A stretch of 64,000 nt of DNA from NCBI RefSeq assembly GCF_021379005.1, contig NZ_CP075171.1, positions 682,001 to 746,000 on the forward strand, in the 5' to 3' direction. The stretch comes from Leptodesmis sichuanensis A121 (GTDB lineage Bacteria > Cyanobacteriota > Cyanobacteriia > Leptolyngbyales > Leptolyngbyaceae). Below are positions 8,047 through 17,602 of the stretch, piece after piece. A program made the position numbers and the translations under genes. The notes beneath the pieces were generated by a model. It was given only the letters and a program-made list of their open reading frames with translations, had not been told where the DNA came from and made no database searches. Within the stretch, counting starts at the first letter, position 1; each line of letters opens with the position of its first letter.

Positions 8047-9492
8047 CTAATCGTCAATCCAGGCGAATTCTTCAATTTCCTTGTAGACTTCCTTCGCACG
8101 AGCATAGTAGGCTTCTTTTCTCAGTTCTTCCAGTGCCCGCAACTCATCTAACTGGCGAGAACCGCCGTACTGACTGGCATGGGTTCCATAACCAGAATGG
8201 CTGTCATGGCTATCGGTATGGAACTGCTGAGTTTCCGTGGAGGTGGCCATTGCCGTGGTAGAGGACTGACCACCGGAGATCGCCACAGACACTGCATCAA
8301 AGTAGCCTGTTCCCACTTCGCGCTGGTGGCGTACCGCCGTATAGCCTTCAGTCTCACTGAGGAATTCTGCTTCTTGCAAGTGAGCATAAGCGGTCATGCC
8401 ATGCTGACGATAACGTTGGGCCAACTCATACATACTGTGGTTCAGGCAATGGAAGCCAGCCAGCGTGACAAACTGGAATTTATAGCCCATTGCGCCCAAT
8501 TCTCGCTGGAAGGTAGCGATCGTCGAGTCATCCAGATTCGCCTTCCAGTTGAAGGAGGGTGAACAGTTATAGGCCAGCAGCTTACCCGGATAGTGTTTGT
8601 GGATGGCTTCGGCAAACTGACGGGCTTCTTCCAGGTTGGGCTTTGAGGTTTCCCACCAGAGCAGATCGGCATAGGGGGCATAGGCTAAGCCACGGGCAAT
8701 GCAATGCAACAACCCGGTTTCTGGCTTCAGGCGGAAGAAGCCTTCAGCGGTGCGTTCTCCGGTCAGGAAGGGGCGATCGCGTTCATCAATATCACTCGTA
8801 ATCAGGCGGGCGCTCTCTGCATCAGTACGAGCCACGATTAGCGTCGGCACCCCCATCGTATCGGCAGCCAGACGAGCCGCATTCAGGTTACGAATATGTG
8901 CCGCGGTGGGAATCAACACCTTGCCGCCCAAGTGACCACATTTCTTCTCGGAAGCCAGTTGATCTTCATAGTGAACCGCAGCCGCTCCAGCCTCAATGTA
9001 GGCTTTCATGATTTCAAAACTGTTGAGCGGGCCACCAAATCCAGCCTCGGCATCGGCAACGATCGGGGCAAACCAATAGGTATCTCCCTTACCTTCCTGA
9101 TGCTGAATCTGATCCGCTCTTTGAAAGGTGCGATTAATCCGGCGGCAGAGTTCTGGTCCACTATTGGACGGGTAGAGGCTCTGGTCGGGATACATCGCCC
9201 CGGCCACATTTGCATCCGCCGCCACCTGCCAGCCGGATAGATAAATCGCCTTTAAGCCAGCCTTTACCATTTGCATCGCCTGGTTGCCCGTCACGGCTCC
9301 CAATGCATGGATGTAATCCTCCTGGTGCAGCAACTCCCACAGGCGATTGGCACCCATTTCCGCCAGGGTATAGCAGATGGAGACAGATCCCCGTAAGCGG
9401 GCGACATCCGCCGGGGTATAGTTACGGCGAATGCCATCAAATCGGCCTGCTGGAGCTTTTGGGATCAGTGTTGCAAAAGTTGGTTCAGACAT
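8047..9492 (-). CDS. aceA: Isocitrate lyase with a C-terminal extension
   Basis: A 481-residue glyoxylate-shunt enzyme that cleaves isocitrate to succinate and glyoxylate in the cytoplasm. The catalytic loop KKCGH is at residues 183-187 with Cys185. [10 protein letters not shown] near 146-154, [12 protein letters not shown] and NCSPSFNW are further signatures. The core ends at [15 protein letters not shown], where the E. coli enzyme stops. Here a 57-residue tail (425-481) follows: a His/Ser/Gly-rich stretch, then a charged helix ending EFAWIDD. The start at 9492 is chosen because AGAGGAACACC precedes it. The frame is open a little further upstream. Malate synthase lies 235 bp upstream on the same strand. 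Only a minority of cyanobacteria carry these enzymes. Confidence 0.96.
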   Translation of the reverse strand: MSEPTFATLIPKAPAGRFDGIRRNYTPADVARLRGSVSICYTLAEMGANRLWELLHQEDYIHALGAVTGNQAMQMVKAGLKAIYLSGWQVAADANVAGAMYPDQSLYPSNSGPELCRRINRTFQRADQIQHQEGKGDTYWFAPIVADAEAGFGGPLNSFEIMKAYIEAGAAAVHYEDQLASEKKCGHLGGKVLIPTAAHIRNLNAARLAADTMGVPTLIVARTDAESARLITSDIDERDRPFLTGERTAEGFFRLKPETGLLHCIARGLAYAPYADLLWWETSKPNLEEARQFAEAIHKHYPGKLLAYNCSPSFNWKANLDDSTIATFQRELGAMGYKFQFVTLAGFHCLNHSMYELAQRYRQHGMTAYAHLQEAEFLSETEGYTAVRHQREVGTGYFDAVSVAISGGQSSTTAMATSTETQQFHTDSHDSHSGYGTHASQYGGSRQLDELRALEELRKEAYYARAKEVYKEIEEFAWIDD

Positions 9493-9570
9493 GGTGTTCC
9501 TCTCAGTAAGTAGACGAATTAGGTAAGTAGACGAATGGAGCATTAGTTGGGATTTGGCGCAAGGCGGAAG

Positions 9571-9649
9571 AAAAGTTTTAAGTTTTAAGTTTTAAGTTCT
9601 CAGTTAGGAGTGCAACTTAAAACTCAAAACTTAGAACTTAAAACTTGTA
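9571..9649. repeat. Palindromic A/T-rich tandem repeat (STRR type)
   Basis: (AAGTTTT)n is followed by CTCAGTTAGGAGTGCAACTT and then by (AAAACTCAAAACTT)-type units, so the whole is an imperfect palindrome of about 79 bp between the two glyoxylate-shunt genes. The same centre, CTCAGTTAGGAG, recurs at about 42400 with the same flanking units. The two are therefore copies of one element and not independent simple repeats. Confidence 0.6.
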
Positions 9650-9727
9650 AATCGCCACGAGCCAATAACCAACTGTGGCCGTTCCCTCGCTGAACGGCCT
9701 GGATGATCTCCCTGACATCTGGGGGAG

Positions 9728-11371
9728 TTACAACTGAACAAGCAATCGATAAGCGGGTAAGGTCAGAAACTCTTCAAAGTGGTCATTAGTAACCAGACGT
9801 TCAAATAAATGAATGGCCTGATCCAGATGCGTGCGCCAACTGGAGTTATCACCGTTGGGCGATCGCTGTCCCAGATACTCGGCGACAGTGGCGATTTCTT
9901 CCATCAATACAGTCTGGAATAACGCCTGATCGATCAGCCGTCCATCATCCAGGTGAGCGCCATGATGCAGCCACTGCCAGACTTGAGCACGACAAATCTC
10001 AGCCGTAGCTGCATCTTCCATCAGGTTGAACAAAGGCACACAACCCGTCCCGGCCAACCAGTAGGTCAAATAGAGAATGCCCACCCGGATGTTAGTCCGT
10101 AGCCCAGTTTCCGTAATCGTGCCCTGGGGCAGGGTGAGCAGGTCGGTAGCCACAACTTGCACATCTTCTCGTAATACCGACAGTTGATTAAATCCATACA
10201 AACGGCGATCAAACACTTCACGGGCCACAGGGACGAGGGCGGGATGGGCGACCCAGGTGCCATCGTGACCATCCTGAGCTTCCCGTTCCTTGTCTGCCCG
10301 CACTCTCGCCAGGGCCGCTGCATTCGCCTCCGGATCATTTTTGATCGGAATTTGGGCGGCCATCCCCCCGATCGCCAGCGCCCCCCGTCGGTGACAGGTT
10401 TTGATCGTCAGCAAACTATAGGACCGTAAGAAGTGGGTGGTCATGGTGACTTGCTGGCGATCGGGCAGCACCCAATCCGGTCGATGGCGGAACTTTTTGA
10501 TGAAACTGAAAATGTAGTCCCAACGGCCACAGTTCAACGCCACAATATGGTCGCGCAGGGCATACAGAATTTCATCCATCTCGAAGGCAGCCAGAATGGT
10601 TTCAATCAACACGGTGGCTTTGATGGTGCCGATCGAGAGTCCTAATGCCTCTTCTGCGGCCACAAAGACGGCATTCCAGAGTGCGGCTTCGTGGCGATTT
10701 TCCAACTTGGGCAGGTAGAAATAAGGCCCAGACCCCTGCAGCAGCAGGCGGTGAGCATTGTGGAAGCAGTACAAACCAAAGTCAAACAGAGCAGCGGAGA
10801 TCGGTTGGCCATCAATCAACAGATGCTGTTCCAGTAAATGCCAGCCACGGGGACGGGCAATCAGGACAGCAGGATTGGGGCCAAGGGTATAGTCTTTCCC
10901 GGTTTTTGGATCCCGGTAAAAAATGGTGCGATCGACGGCATCGCGCAAATTCACCTGACCGGAGAGCATTGCTTCCCAGGTGGGACTGCTGGCATCCTCA
11001 AAGTCGGCCATGAAGGCATTGGCTCCCGAATTGAGGGCATTGATCACCATCTTGCGATCGGTCGGGCCAGTCAGTTCTACCCGTCGATCTTGTAAATCCT
11101 GGGGGATGGGAGCTACTTTCCAGTCAGCGGCTCGAATTTCTGCCGTCTCCGCTGGAAAATCGGGAAGCCAGCCCGCATCCAGTTGTTGTTGAATAGTGTC
11201 TCTCAGGTGCATTAAGCGCGATCGCTCAGTTTCAAACTGACGATGCAAGAGGGCCAGAAAGCTGAGTGCGTCGGGAGTCAAAATTTCGGCATGGGCCGCA
11301 GAAACATCGCCCCGTAAAGTAATGCCCTGGGGTAACAATTGATTCGTTTGAGCCAGAAGAGTTCCTGTCAT
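9728..11371 (-). CDS. aceB: Malate synthase A
   Basis: A 547-residue enzyme that condenses glyoxylate with acetyl-CoA to malate, the second glyoxylate-shunt step. E. coli malate synthase A is close in length (533). Signatures include ANAFMADFEDASSPTW, IARPRGWHLLEQH, GRWDYIFSFIKKFR and the C-terminal catalytic-domain segment GCVPLFNLMEDAATAE. The ATG at 11371 is preferred because GGGAG stands 5 bases before it. An upstream TTG at 11422 would start inside a dispersed palindrome, so it is unlikely. The gene is followed on the same strand by isocitrate lyase. About 940 bp of AT-rich DNA with no gene on the same strand lies upstream, room for a regulated promoter. Confidence 0.95.
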   Translation of the reverse strand: MTGTLLAQTNQLLPQGITLRGDVSAAHAEILTPDALSFLALLHRQFETERSRLMHLRDTIQQQLDAGWLPDFPAETAEIRAADWKVAPIPQDLQDRRVELTGPTDRKMVINALNSGANAFMADFEDASSPTWEAMLSGQVNLRDAVDRTIFYRDPKTGKDYTLGPNPAVLIARPRGWHLLEQHLLIDGQPISAALFDFGLYCFHNAHRLLLQGSGPYFYLPKLENRHEAALWNAVFVAAEEALGLSIGTIKATVLIETILAAFEMDEILYALRDHIVALNCGRWDYIFSFIKKFRHRPDWVLPDRQQVTMTTHFLRSYSLLTIKTCHRRGALAIGGMAAQIPIKNDPEANAAALARVRADKEREAQDGHDGTWVAHPALVPVAREVFDRRLYGFNQLSVLREDVQVVATDLLTLPQGTITETGLRTNIRVGILYLTYWLAGTGCVPLFNLMEDAATAEICRAQVWQWLHHGAHLDDGRLIDQALFQTVLMEEIATVAEYLGQRSPNGDNSSWRTHLDQAIHLFERLVTNDHFEEFLTLPAYRLLVQL

Positions 11372-11408
11372 TTCAACTCCCGTCATCTCGCAAAAAGACT
11401 TCGTTAAA

Positions 11409-11481
11409 TAAAGCTTGTCCAAGTCCAGAACCGTACTTTCTTTTATAGGAAAACGATCGTTTTCTAGCTGGCCTTGGTTTA
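11409..11481 (+). repeat. Palindromic dispersed repeat, family A, copy 1
   Basis: A 73-bp member with TAAAGCTTGTCC at one end and CTTGGTTTA at the other. The arms are inverted repeats around a central ...AAAACGATCGTTTTC. It lies just upstream of the malate synthase start. Eleven copies are seen in the window, all between genes. Confidence 0.8.
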
Positions 11482-12074
11482 AGTAGAAAATTACTCATGG
11501 AATGAATGAGTAGCAATCAGCCTGCCGTTGGGCAGACTGATCTTGAAAACCGATTAAACTGAAAACTCGTGGTTTCGCGATTTTCTTCGTTAATGGGTTT
11601 ATCTGAAGAATAAAGCAATGCTGAACCAACTTCACTTATCTAAACCAGATTGAGGCTTAATGATTTGTGAAATGAATTCTCAGCGCATTGAATATGTGAA
11701 GAATGGGTATGTGTTAGCAACTATACTTTTTTTCATCTTAAATGTGTGTCATCTAACACAAAAATTTAATATTTAAACAAACATTGCAAAACTCCAAAGA
11801 TTGGATGATTTTGCAGTTAGAAGAAAACCTCAAAAAGCTTATCAAATAGGAGTTTTGAAACTCTTATTGTTTTTTTTACAACAGTGAATGACAGTGTAAT
11901 ACATTATTCATTAACTCCTAAAAAATCTAGTTTATGTCTTTAGAAATGTATGACTTAGAAGTGTATGACACTGTAAAGAGGAACTTTCACATATTGAACC
12001 AACGCAATCAACAAGGGTGCTGCGCAAGGTGTTGTTTATTGAGGCTATGAATTGTTGAATAGTTGCAGTTCAGC
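11482..12074. other. AT-rich region upstream of malate synthase; possible 38-codon ORF
   Basis: This stretch is clearly richer in A and T than its surroundings. It contains a short hairpin near 11517-11541 (CAGCCTGCC/GGCAGACTG) and three TGTATGAC-like words near 11945-11985. One small plus-strand frame, 11660-11776 (38 residues, beginning MICEMNSQRIEY with a hydrophobic YVLATILFFILNV stretch and GAGG upstream), could encode a tiny membrane peptide, but nothing else supports it. Otherwise I see no gene. Confidence 0.35.
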
Positions 12075-12211
12075 GGGTGCATATCACTTTTGCCCTCACC
12101 CTAAATCCCTCTCCCAATTTGGGAGAGGGACTTTGAGATGGCTCGGCTCCCCTTCTCCCAGGTTGGGAAAAGGGGCTGGGGGATGAGGGCCTGCAAAGGT
12201 GACATGCTCTC
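12075..12211 (+). mobile_element. 137-bp MITE-like element, family C, copy 1 (uninterrupted)
   Basis: The element is bounded by the direct repeat CAGTTCAGC at 12066-12074 and 12212-12220, a 9-bp target duplication. Its ends, TGCATATCACTTTTGCCCTCA and TGAGGGCCTGCAAAGGTGACATGC, are imperfect inverted repeats. Two internal hairpins, CCCTCTCCCAATTTGGGAGAGGG and CCCCTTCTCCCA...GGGG, give a cloverleaf-like fold. Other copies are at 26394-26708 and 49962-50098. It encodes nothing. Confidence 0.85.
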
Positions 12212-12309
12212 CAGTTCAGCCGCCTCTTCAGGTGTCTTAGCTAAGAGAGGCTTTTGTGAAAATACGTTCTATCAGAATTAGGGTCAGGGAAGCAGATTCC
12301 TGACTTAAA

Positions 12310-12807
12310 TTAGTGTTTAGAAATGAACCAGGGTTTAGTCAACTTACCCACGTAAGAGAAATAATCTAGCCACCAATCAATGTATTTGCGGGTTGAAGAA
12401 ACTTTCATATCCGCTGGAATCTCAGGGAATTGATTAGTAGACGGAGGCCAATCGGTTTTGTAGTCAGTAAGTTCATCTGGCAAGTTTAATTCACTCGGTT
12501 GGTCTGCTTCCATCGCGTGAATTACTTGATAGTTAGAATCCGATCGCGTAACCAATTGTTCGTCTTTTGAGATCTGGATGGGTATCAGTGGCTCAACTGA
12601 ATTCGCAGGGTTAAACTCGGTATTCGTGAGTGCGGCTTCCTGCAATTCGTACTGGTCTAAAAATTGCTCGATCGCGTCCAGAATTACCTGCGATCGATTG
12701 GGTTTTTTCCCGGTTCGTCGAGAGGGATACCGCTTTTGCGCCAGTTGGTCAATCCGCGCTAAGGTTTCTGGTGGAATACGAATTGATATGAGTGGGGAAT
12801 TGGCCAT
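12310..12807 (-). CDS. Ribbon-helix-helix DNA-binding protein
   Basis: A 165-residue protein whose first about 55 residues look like a CopG/Arc-type ribbon-helix-helix domain: SPLISIRIPPETLARIDQLA forms the strand and first helix, and RSQVILDAIEQFLDQY the second. The remaining about 100 residues are acidic and unrecognised. Such proteins repress promoters, often as antitoxins, but no toxin gene is adjacent. The start at 12807 is preferred over the longer frame because GGAGGTG precedes it at good spacing. The gene stands alone between the family C element and the cyclase gene. Confidence 0.7.
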   Translation of the reverse strand: MANSPLISIRIPPETLARIDQLAQKRYPSRRTGKKPNRSQVILDAIEQFLDQYELQEAALTNTEFNPANSVEPLIPIQISKDEQLVTRSDSNYQVIHAMEADQPSELNLPDELTDYKTDWPPSTNQFPEIPADMKVSSTRKYIDWWLDYFSYVGKLTKPWFISKH

Positions 12808-13217
12808 CGTCGGCACCTCCAACATCCTCAGCAATCATTAGGGGCCCAGCCACTTACAATGCTGCGCGGTAAGGCCAGTTAAGATCACCCCTAACCTAGT
12901 AATACCACCCTATTGACCCACTTTCCGCCCTTTAAGTGTCACACTCAAACATTTAACCCTGAAAGCCTTGCTGAGCAAAGAATATGAGGCTATTAGTTCG
13001 CATGAACCATTAGAGCGCAGTTGAGAATAGATGCTGTTTATTGAGATAAATCTCTGGCCAAGGCTTCTGGGAGTCCGTGGCTGCGTCGTTAATCCCTGAT
13101 GTGCCAGTTGAAAGTGCGGAATGTGGGCTATTGAGGCAAGGCAGCAGATTTCAGCGAATTCTACAGGAATTTAATTATTTGTTTGTGCTTAAGGGCTTAC
13201 TTAAAGCGAATCTGGTA
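12808..13217. other. Intergenic region with no recognised gene
   Basis: These 410 bp lie between the ribbon-helix-helix gene and the end of the cyclase-WD40 gene. A plus-strand open frame from 13077 runs into the antisense strand of the WD40 repeats. Its upstream part (residues resembling GSRFQRILQEFNYLF) has some coding look, but I cannot match it. No terminator with a clear T-run was seen. Confidence 0.4.
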
Positions 13218-16200
13218 TTAGGGGTTGATTGCCCGACACAGTTGACGATCGCTATCTCGCAACTTCGGACTGGTATTCAGATAAGGTTGCAGCCAGCGAC
13301 AGCCCCGTTCCACCAGGGTATGAAAGGAGAAGGTTTCGGTTTTCCAGAGTTTGATGGTTTTATCTTCACTGCCAGAGGCGATCGTTTTGCCATCCGGACT
13401 GAAGGCTAACGTAACGACCGAGCCTTTGTGACCTTGCAACGTTTTTAGTTCCTGCCCTTCCAGGTTCCAGAGCTTGATGGTGTTATCGGCACTGGCAGAG
13501 GCCAGAGTTTGACTATCCGGACTGAAGCGCACACTGTTGACAGGGCTGCGGTGTCCTCGCAAAGTCCGCACTTCCTGTCCATCAGCGCTCCAAAGTTTGA
13601 CCATATCATCGGCACTGGCAGAGGCGATCCATTTCCCATCCGGGCTGAAAGTAACCCCATTGACGTAGCTGGTATGCCCCCTTAAGGTTTTCAGTTCCTG
13701 CCCATCCACACTCCAGAGTTTAATGGTGTAATCGGCACTGGCGGAGGCGATCGTTTTGCCATCCGGGCTGACCGCTACACTGTTGACAAAGCTGCTATGT
13801 CCAGTGAAGGTTTTCAATTCTCGACCATCGATGCTCCACAGTTTAACGGTGCGATCGGCACTGCCGGAGACTAAGTTTTTTCCATCCGGACTGAAACTAA
13901 CGCTGTTGATGTAATCCCGATGTCCGGCCAGAGTTTTTAATTCGCGACCATCCCGACTCCAAAGTTTGATGGTGTAATCTGCACTGGCAGAAGCCAGCAG
14001 CTTGCCATCGGGGCTGAAAATAATGCCATTAACCGATGCCAGATGTTGCTTCAGCACCGTTGGTTCCTGCCCATTGAACGACCAGAGGCGAATTGTTTCA
14101 TCCACACTGGTAGAAGCAATCGTCTGCCCATCGGGGCTGAAGTTAACACTTTTAATATCGTCGTTATGGCCTCTCAGGGTCTTTACTTCCTGGCCTTCTG
14201 TGATGTCCCACAGTTTCACGGTGGTATCGCCACTGGCAGAGGCAATCAACTTACTATCGGGACTGAAGTTAATGTTGTTCACATAGCTGCGATGGCCTAA
14301 AAACGTTGCCAGTTCTCGTCCATCCCGTGTCCATAACTGAATGGTGTTATCCCAACTAGCAGAGGCAAGCAGCTTACCATCCGGACTGAAGCGAACGCTA
14401 TTCACCGAATCGTTATGGCGTTTGAGAGTTTTCAGCAGTTGACCACTGGCAGTCTGCCACAGGCGCACGGTTTTATCATCGCCCCCGGAAGCAATCTGTT
14501 GCCCATCCGGACTGAAGTTCACACTTAAAATGCGATCGGTGTGACCTTGCAAGACTCGCAACGGACGACCCTCGATCGTCCACAGGCGGAGGGTACGATC
14601 GCTTCCTCCTGAAACCAGCATCTTCCCATCGGGACTGAAATTGACCGTATTTACCTCATCCGTGTGCCCCTGCAAGCGGCGAATTGGATGACCATCAGCT
14701 CGCCAGAGTCGGATCGTTTTGTCGTCACTGGCCGAGGCAATCATCCGGCCATCCGGACTAAATTTAACGCTCCAGATTGGTCTGGTGTGTCCCTGCAACG
14801 TTTTCAGTTTTTGTCCATCCCGGCTCCAGAGAGTAATAGCTTTATCGGCTCCAGCTGAGGCGATCGTTTTACCATCCGGACTGAAGGCCACAGCATAAAC
14901 CGGATCCCCATTGCCTTTGAGGACGTGCAGCGATCGGCCATCCTTATCCCACAGACGGATCGTGCCATCCTCGCTGGTTGAAGCCAGCATCTGACCATCC
15001 GGACTGAAGACAACACTGTAAACGGCTTGCGTATGGCCCTCTAAATGATTGCGTTCCCGGATGCCGTAAACAGCCTGTTGGAGCGCCAATTGAGCCTGAT
15101 TACGGGTGGCATCATCTACCCAGGAAGCCGTTTCCAGCTTTTTTACCGCCTTCAGCGATTCCATTAAGGCATCCAATTCTTGATTGGATTTAAACAGGGA
15201 ATCCGAGGACAGACTGAGGGTATCAATATGACCGACGATCGCCTGTCTCCGTTGGGTTTCCGCCCGCCAGGATTGCCAGCCCGCTGCGACTGCCAATCCC
15301 AGGGCTACCGCAGAAAAGCTGATGAAGATCAACAGAGTTTTGCGCCGCTGGCGATCGCGTCGTCCCACGCTGGCATCAATAAAGTGGTTTTCCTCTGCAC
15401 TCAAGCCACCCAGCGCCCCATCAAAGATTTTCTCCCGACGCAGTTCCAGAGCCTGTTCCAGCTTCGACCCACTCCATAACTCTTCATCTGCACGGGCCGC
15501 ATCCGCACGTTGCAACTCTTGCCAGTGAGCCACATCTTCGGCCAGTCGGTGTTTAATTACAATCACCTGATGGGCATCCGCAATCCAGTCCTTTAACAAC
15601 TGCCAGGAGTCCAGCAGCGCTTCATGGGCAACTTCTACCGTCGGCTGCAGGCGATCGGCATCATTACTGACCAGCAAATTCTGATTGATCAACTCATCCA
15701 GCGTACTGTTGACTAACTCACCCGTAAATTCCGATCGATAGGCCCGACGACTGACCGCTTTGGCGATCGTCCCCACTTCCTGAGTATTTTCAATGCTCAC
15801 TAGACGCAGAAAAATTTGCTTCACCGCCGCCTGTTTTGGTTCTGGCAGCGACTCATAGATTTGATCTACCCGTTTCTGCAAAGCACCTCGCACGCCGCCC
15901 AACTCCCGATAAGTGCGGGTATGCAAAATCCGATCCTGCAAACTGCCATTGCGCCGTTCGCTCTCCCACAACAAATCTAATGTGTATTGCAACAATGGCA
16001 AATATCCTGCCTGTCCCTGCACATCCTTTAAAATCTCGGCAATCAGCCCTTCTTCAAACATCACTCCCTGACGGGCCGCAGGCTGTTTAATCGCCAACCA
16101 CAGTTCATCCCGCTGCATATCCGTCATCAGGCGAATCTGTCGCTGCGTTAATTTGCCCAGATTCGGATAGGGGCTGAAATGATCTAGAAAATCGGCCCGC

Positions 16201-17315
16201 ATCGTCAGCATCACCGTAACGGTGCGATCGGGCAGACGCAGCAATTGCACCAGACTATCGATAAACTGATTGCGCCGTTCTGCCGCCGCCAGAGTAAACA
16301 CTTCCTCAAACTGGTCAACAAAAATTAGCCAGTGTTCGTTGGGCCGCTTCAACGTCTTAACCAATTGCACCAGTGTATCCGCTTTCCCCTGCCGCACTGG
16401 CTTCACTTCGGATTGCTTATACTTACTGAGCAAGCTGGCATACAACGACTCAAAGGGATCCTCATCCGGGGTAAACATCAGGGCCACAAAGCCACTGCCC
16501 CACTTTTCTGCTAACCGGGGAATGACACCCGCCCTCACCACTGAGGATTTGCCACTCCCAGAAGCTCCCAGCAACAAAATCATCTGGCCGTGCTCTAACT
16601 CGGTCACTAAGCTGGCCACCAGTTGATCGCGGCCAAAAAATCGATCCTTATCCTCTGGCTCAAATTTTTTCAATCCTTTATAGGGAGAAGCTAATTCCGG
16701 TTCTACACGCTCTCTAGTCGGTGAGGTCAGAGCAGTTGGCGTTTCGGAGGCAGGAGCCACCAGAATTTGATAAGCGGGAACAGGTTCCTGAATGTTCTTG
16801 AGTTGCTGGGGGCCAAGATAAGTTGCCTTCAGATCCAGTTGGTTTTTCACCAGATCGTAGACCATCTGGGAAATGCAAATTCCACCCGGTTCTGCTTTCG
16901 TCTGTAAACGGGCAGCAATATTGACCCCATTCCCCATGACATCGTTTTCACTGAAAAAGACATCGCCCAGGTGAATGCCAATCCGGTGAGCCAGGGTATC
17001 TTGCGGAGGAAACTGGGCCACCATGTCTGCGATCGCTCGTTGAATCGCCACCGCACACTCTACGGCCTGCACCGCACTGGTAAAGGCCATCAGTAAACCA
17101 TCCCCAGTCGTTTTCAGCACCTGGCCCTCAAACTGCTGACACAGTTCCATCATGGTTTGCAAATCCCGCTGAATCAGCTTCAGAGTATTTTCTTCATCCG
17201 CGGCCATGCGAGTACTGAACCCCACTCCATCCGTAAAGACGATCGCGGCTAACATCCGCTGTCCTCGCAGCATCGGTGGGACGGCTTGCTGAGCGTTCCA
17301 GGAAGGAGTAGTCAT
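13218..17315 (-). CDS. Class III nucleotidyl cyclase - nSTAND ATPase - WD40 repeat protein
   Basis: A 1365-residue signalling protein. Residues about 18-180 form a class III adenylate/guanylate cyclase domain with metal-binding Asp29 (FTDGVGFS) and Asp72 (TTGDGLL). An nSTAND-type ATPase follows (about 210-600), with PYKGLKKFEPEDKDRFFGRD, the Walker A motif GASGSGKSS at 250-258 and a Walker B-like LIFVDQFEEVF. One hydrophobic segment near 655-675 (LLIFISFSAVALGLAVAAG) may anchor it in the membrane. Fourteen WD40 repeats fill about 760-1315, enough for two seven-bladed propellers. A conserved-looking tail, CRWLQPYL..SPKLRDSDRQLC, ends it. It probably senses a ligand through the propellers and sets cyclic nucleotide output; the ligand is unknown. 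Confidence 0.92.
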   Translation of the reverse strand: MTTPSWNAQQAVPPMLRGQRMLAAIVFTDGVGFSTRMAADEENTLKLIQRDLQTMMELCQQFEGQVLKTTGDGLLMAFTSAVQAVECAVAIQRAIADMVAQFPPQDTLAHRIGIHLGDVFFSENDVMGNGVNIAARLQTKAEPGGICISQMVYDLVKNQLDLKATYLGPQQLKNIQEPVPAYQILVAPASETPTALTSPTRERVEPELASPYKGLKKFEPEDKDRFFGRDQLVASLVTELEHGQMILLLGASGSGKSSVVRAGVIPRLAEKWGSGFVALMFTPDEDPFESLYASLLSKYKQSEVKPVRQGKADTLVQLVKTLKRPNEHWLIFVDQFEEVFTLAAAERRNQFIDSLVQLLRLPDRTVTVMLTMRADFLDHFSPYPNLGKLTQRQIRLMTDMQRDELWLAIKQPAARQGVMFEEGLIAEILKDVQGQAGYLPLLQYTLDLLWESERRNGSLQDRILHTRTYRELGGVRGALQKRVDQIYESLPEPKQAAVKQIFLRLVSIENTQEVGTIAKAVSRRAYRSEFTGELVNSTLDELINQNLLVSNDADRLQPTVEVAHEALLDSWQLLKDWIADAHQVIVIKHRLAEDVAHWQELQRADAARADEELWSGSKLEQALELRREKIFDGALGGLSAEENHFIDASVGRRDRQRRKTLLIFISFSAVALGLAVAAGWQSWRAETQRRQAIVGHIDTLSLSSDSLFKSNQELDALMESLKAVKKLETASWVDDATRNQAQLALQQAVYGIRERNHLEGHTQAVYSVVFSPDGQMLASTSEDGTIRLWDKDGRSLHVLKGNGDPVYAVAFSPDGKTIASAGADKAITLWSRDGQKLKTLQGHTRPIWSVKFSPDGRMIASASDDKTIRLWRADGHPIRRLQGHTDEVNTVNFSPDGKMLVSGGSDRTLRLWTIEGRPLRVLQGHTDRILSVNFSPDGQQIASGGDDKTVRLWQTASGQLLKTLKRHNDSVNSVRFSPDGKLLASASWDNTIQLWTRDGRELATFLGHRSYVNNINFSPDSKLIASASGDTTVKLWDITEGQEVKTLRGHNDDIKSVNFSPDGQTIASTSVDETIRLWSFNGQEPTVLKQHLASVNGIIFSPDGKLLASASADYTIKLWSRDGRELKTLAGHRDYINSVSFSPDGKNLVSGSADRTVKLWSIDGRELKTFTGHSSFVNSVAVSPDGKTIASASADYTIKLWSVDGQELKTLRGHTSYVNGVTFSPDGKWIASASADDMVKLWSADGQEVRTLRGHRSPVNSVRFSPDSQTLASASADNTIKLWNLEGQELKTLQGHKGSVVTLAFSPDGKTIASGSEDKTIKLWKTETFSFHTLVERGCRWLQPYLNTSPKLRDSDRQLCRAINP

Positions 17316-17423
17316 GGTAAATGCACCTTGAACAAATAACCCTGAGAATCCAAACGCGGGGATATGAACGGCTCCTACCCCTGCCCATTGGCTATATCAG
17401 CTATATCGAACCCAATCACAAAT

Positions 17424-17495
17424 TAAACCTTGTCCAAGTCCAGAACCGGAGTTGCTCTGATCGGACAACGACCGTTCTCTCGCTGGACTGGGTTT
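17424..17495 (+). repeat. Palindromic dispersed repeat, family A, copy 2
   Basis: TAAACCTTGTCCAAGTCCAG at the left end and GCTGGACTGGGTTTA at the right end, 72 bp in all. It lies about 110 bp upstream of the cyclase-WD40 start and about 110 bp before the next gene (dnaJ) on its other side. Confidence 0.85.
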
Positions 17496-17602
17496 AGTTT
17501 TGTCTCTTAGTGTATCGGCTTTGCCCCAATTTCCCTGATCTACCTGGGGTAAAGGACAAACTGTGGCATTAGTGCCAAATCCTCTAAAAAGCTGCCATCT
17601 GC

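Noticed and set aside
13218-15050. Direct repeats resembling a CRISPR or satellite array
   Set aside because: The ~123-bp periodicity is the WD40 repeat coding sequence (41 residues per blade), in frame throughout.
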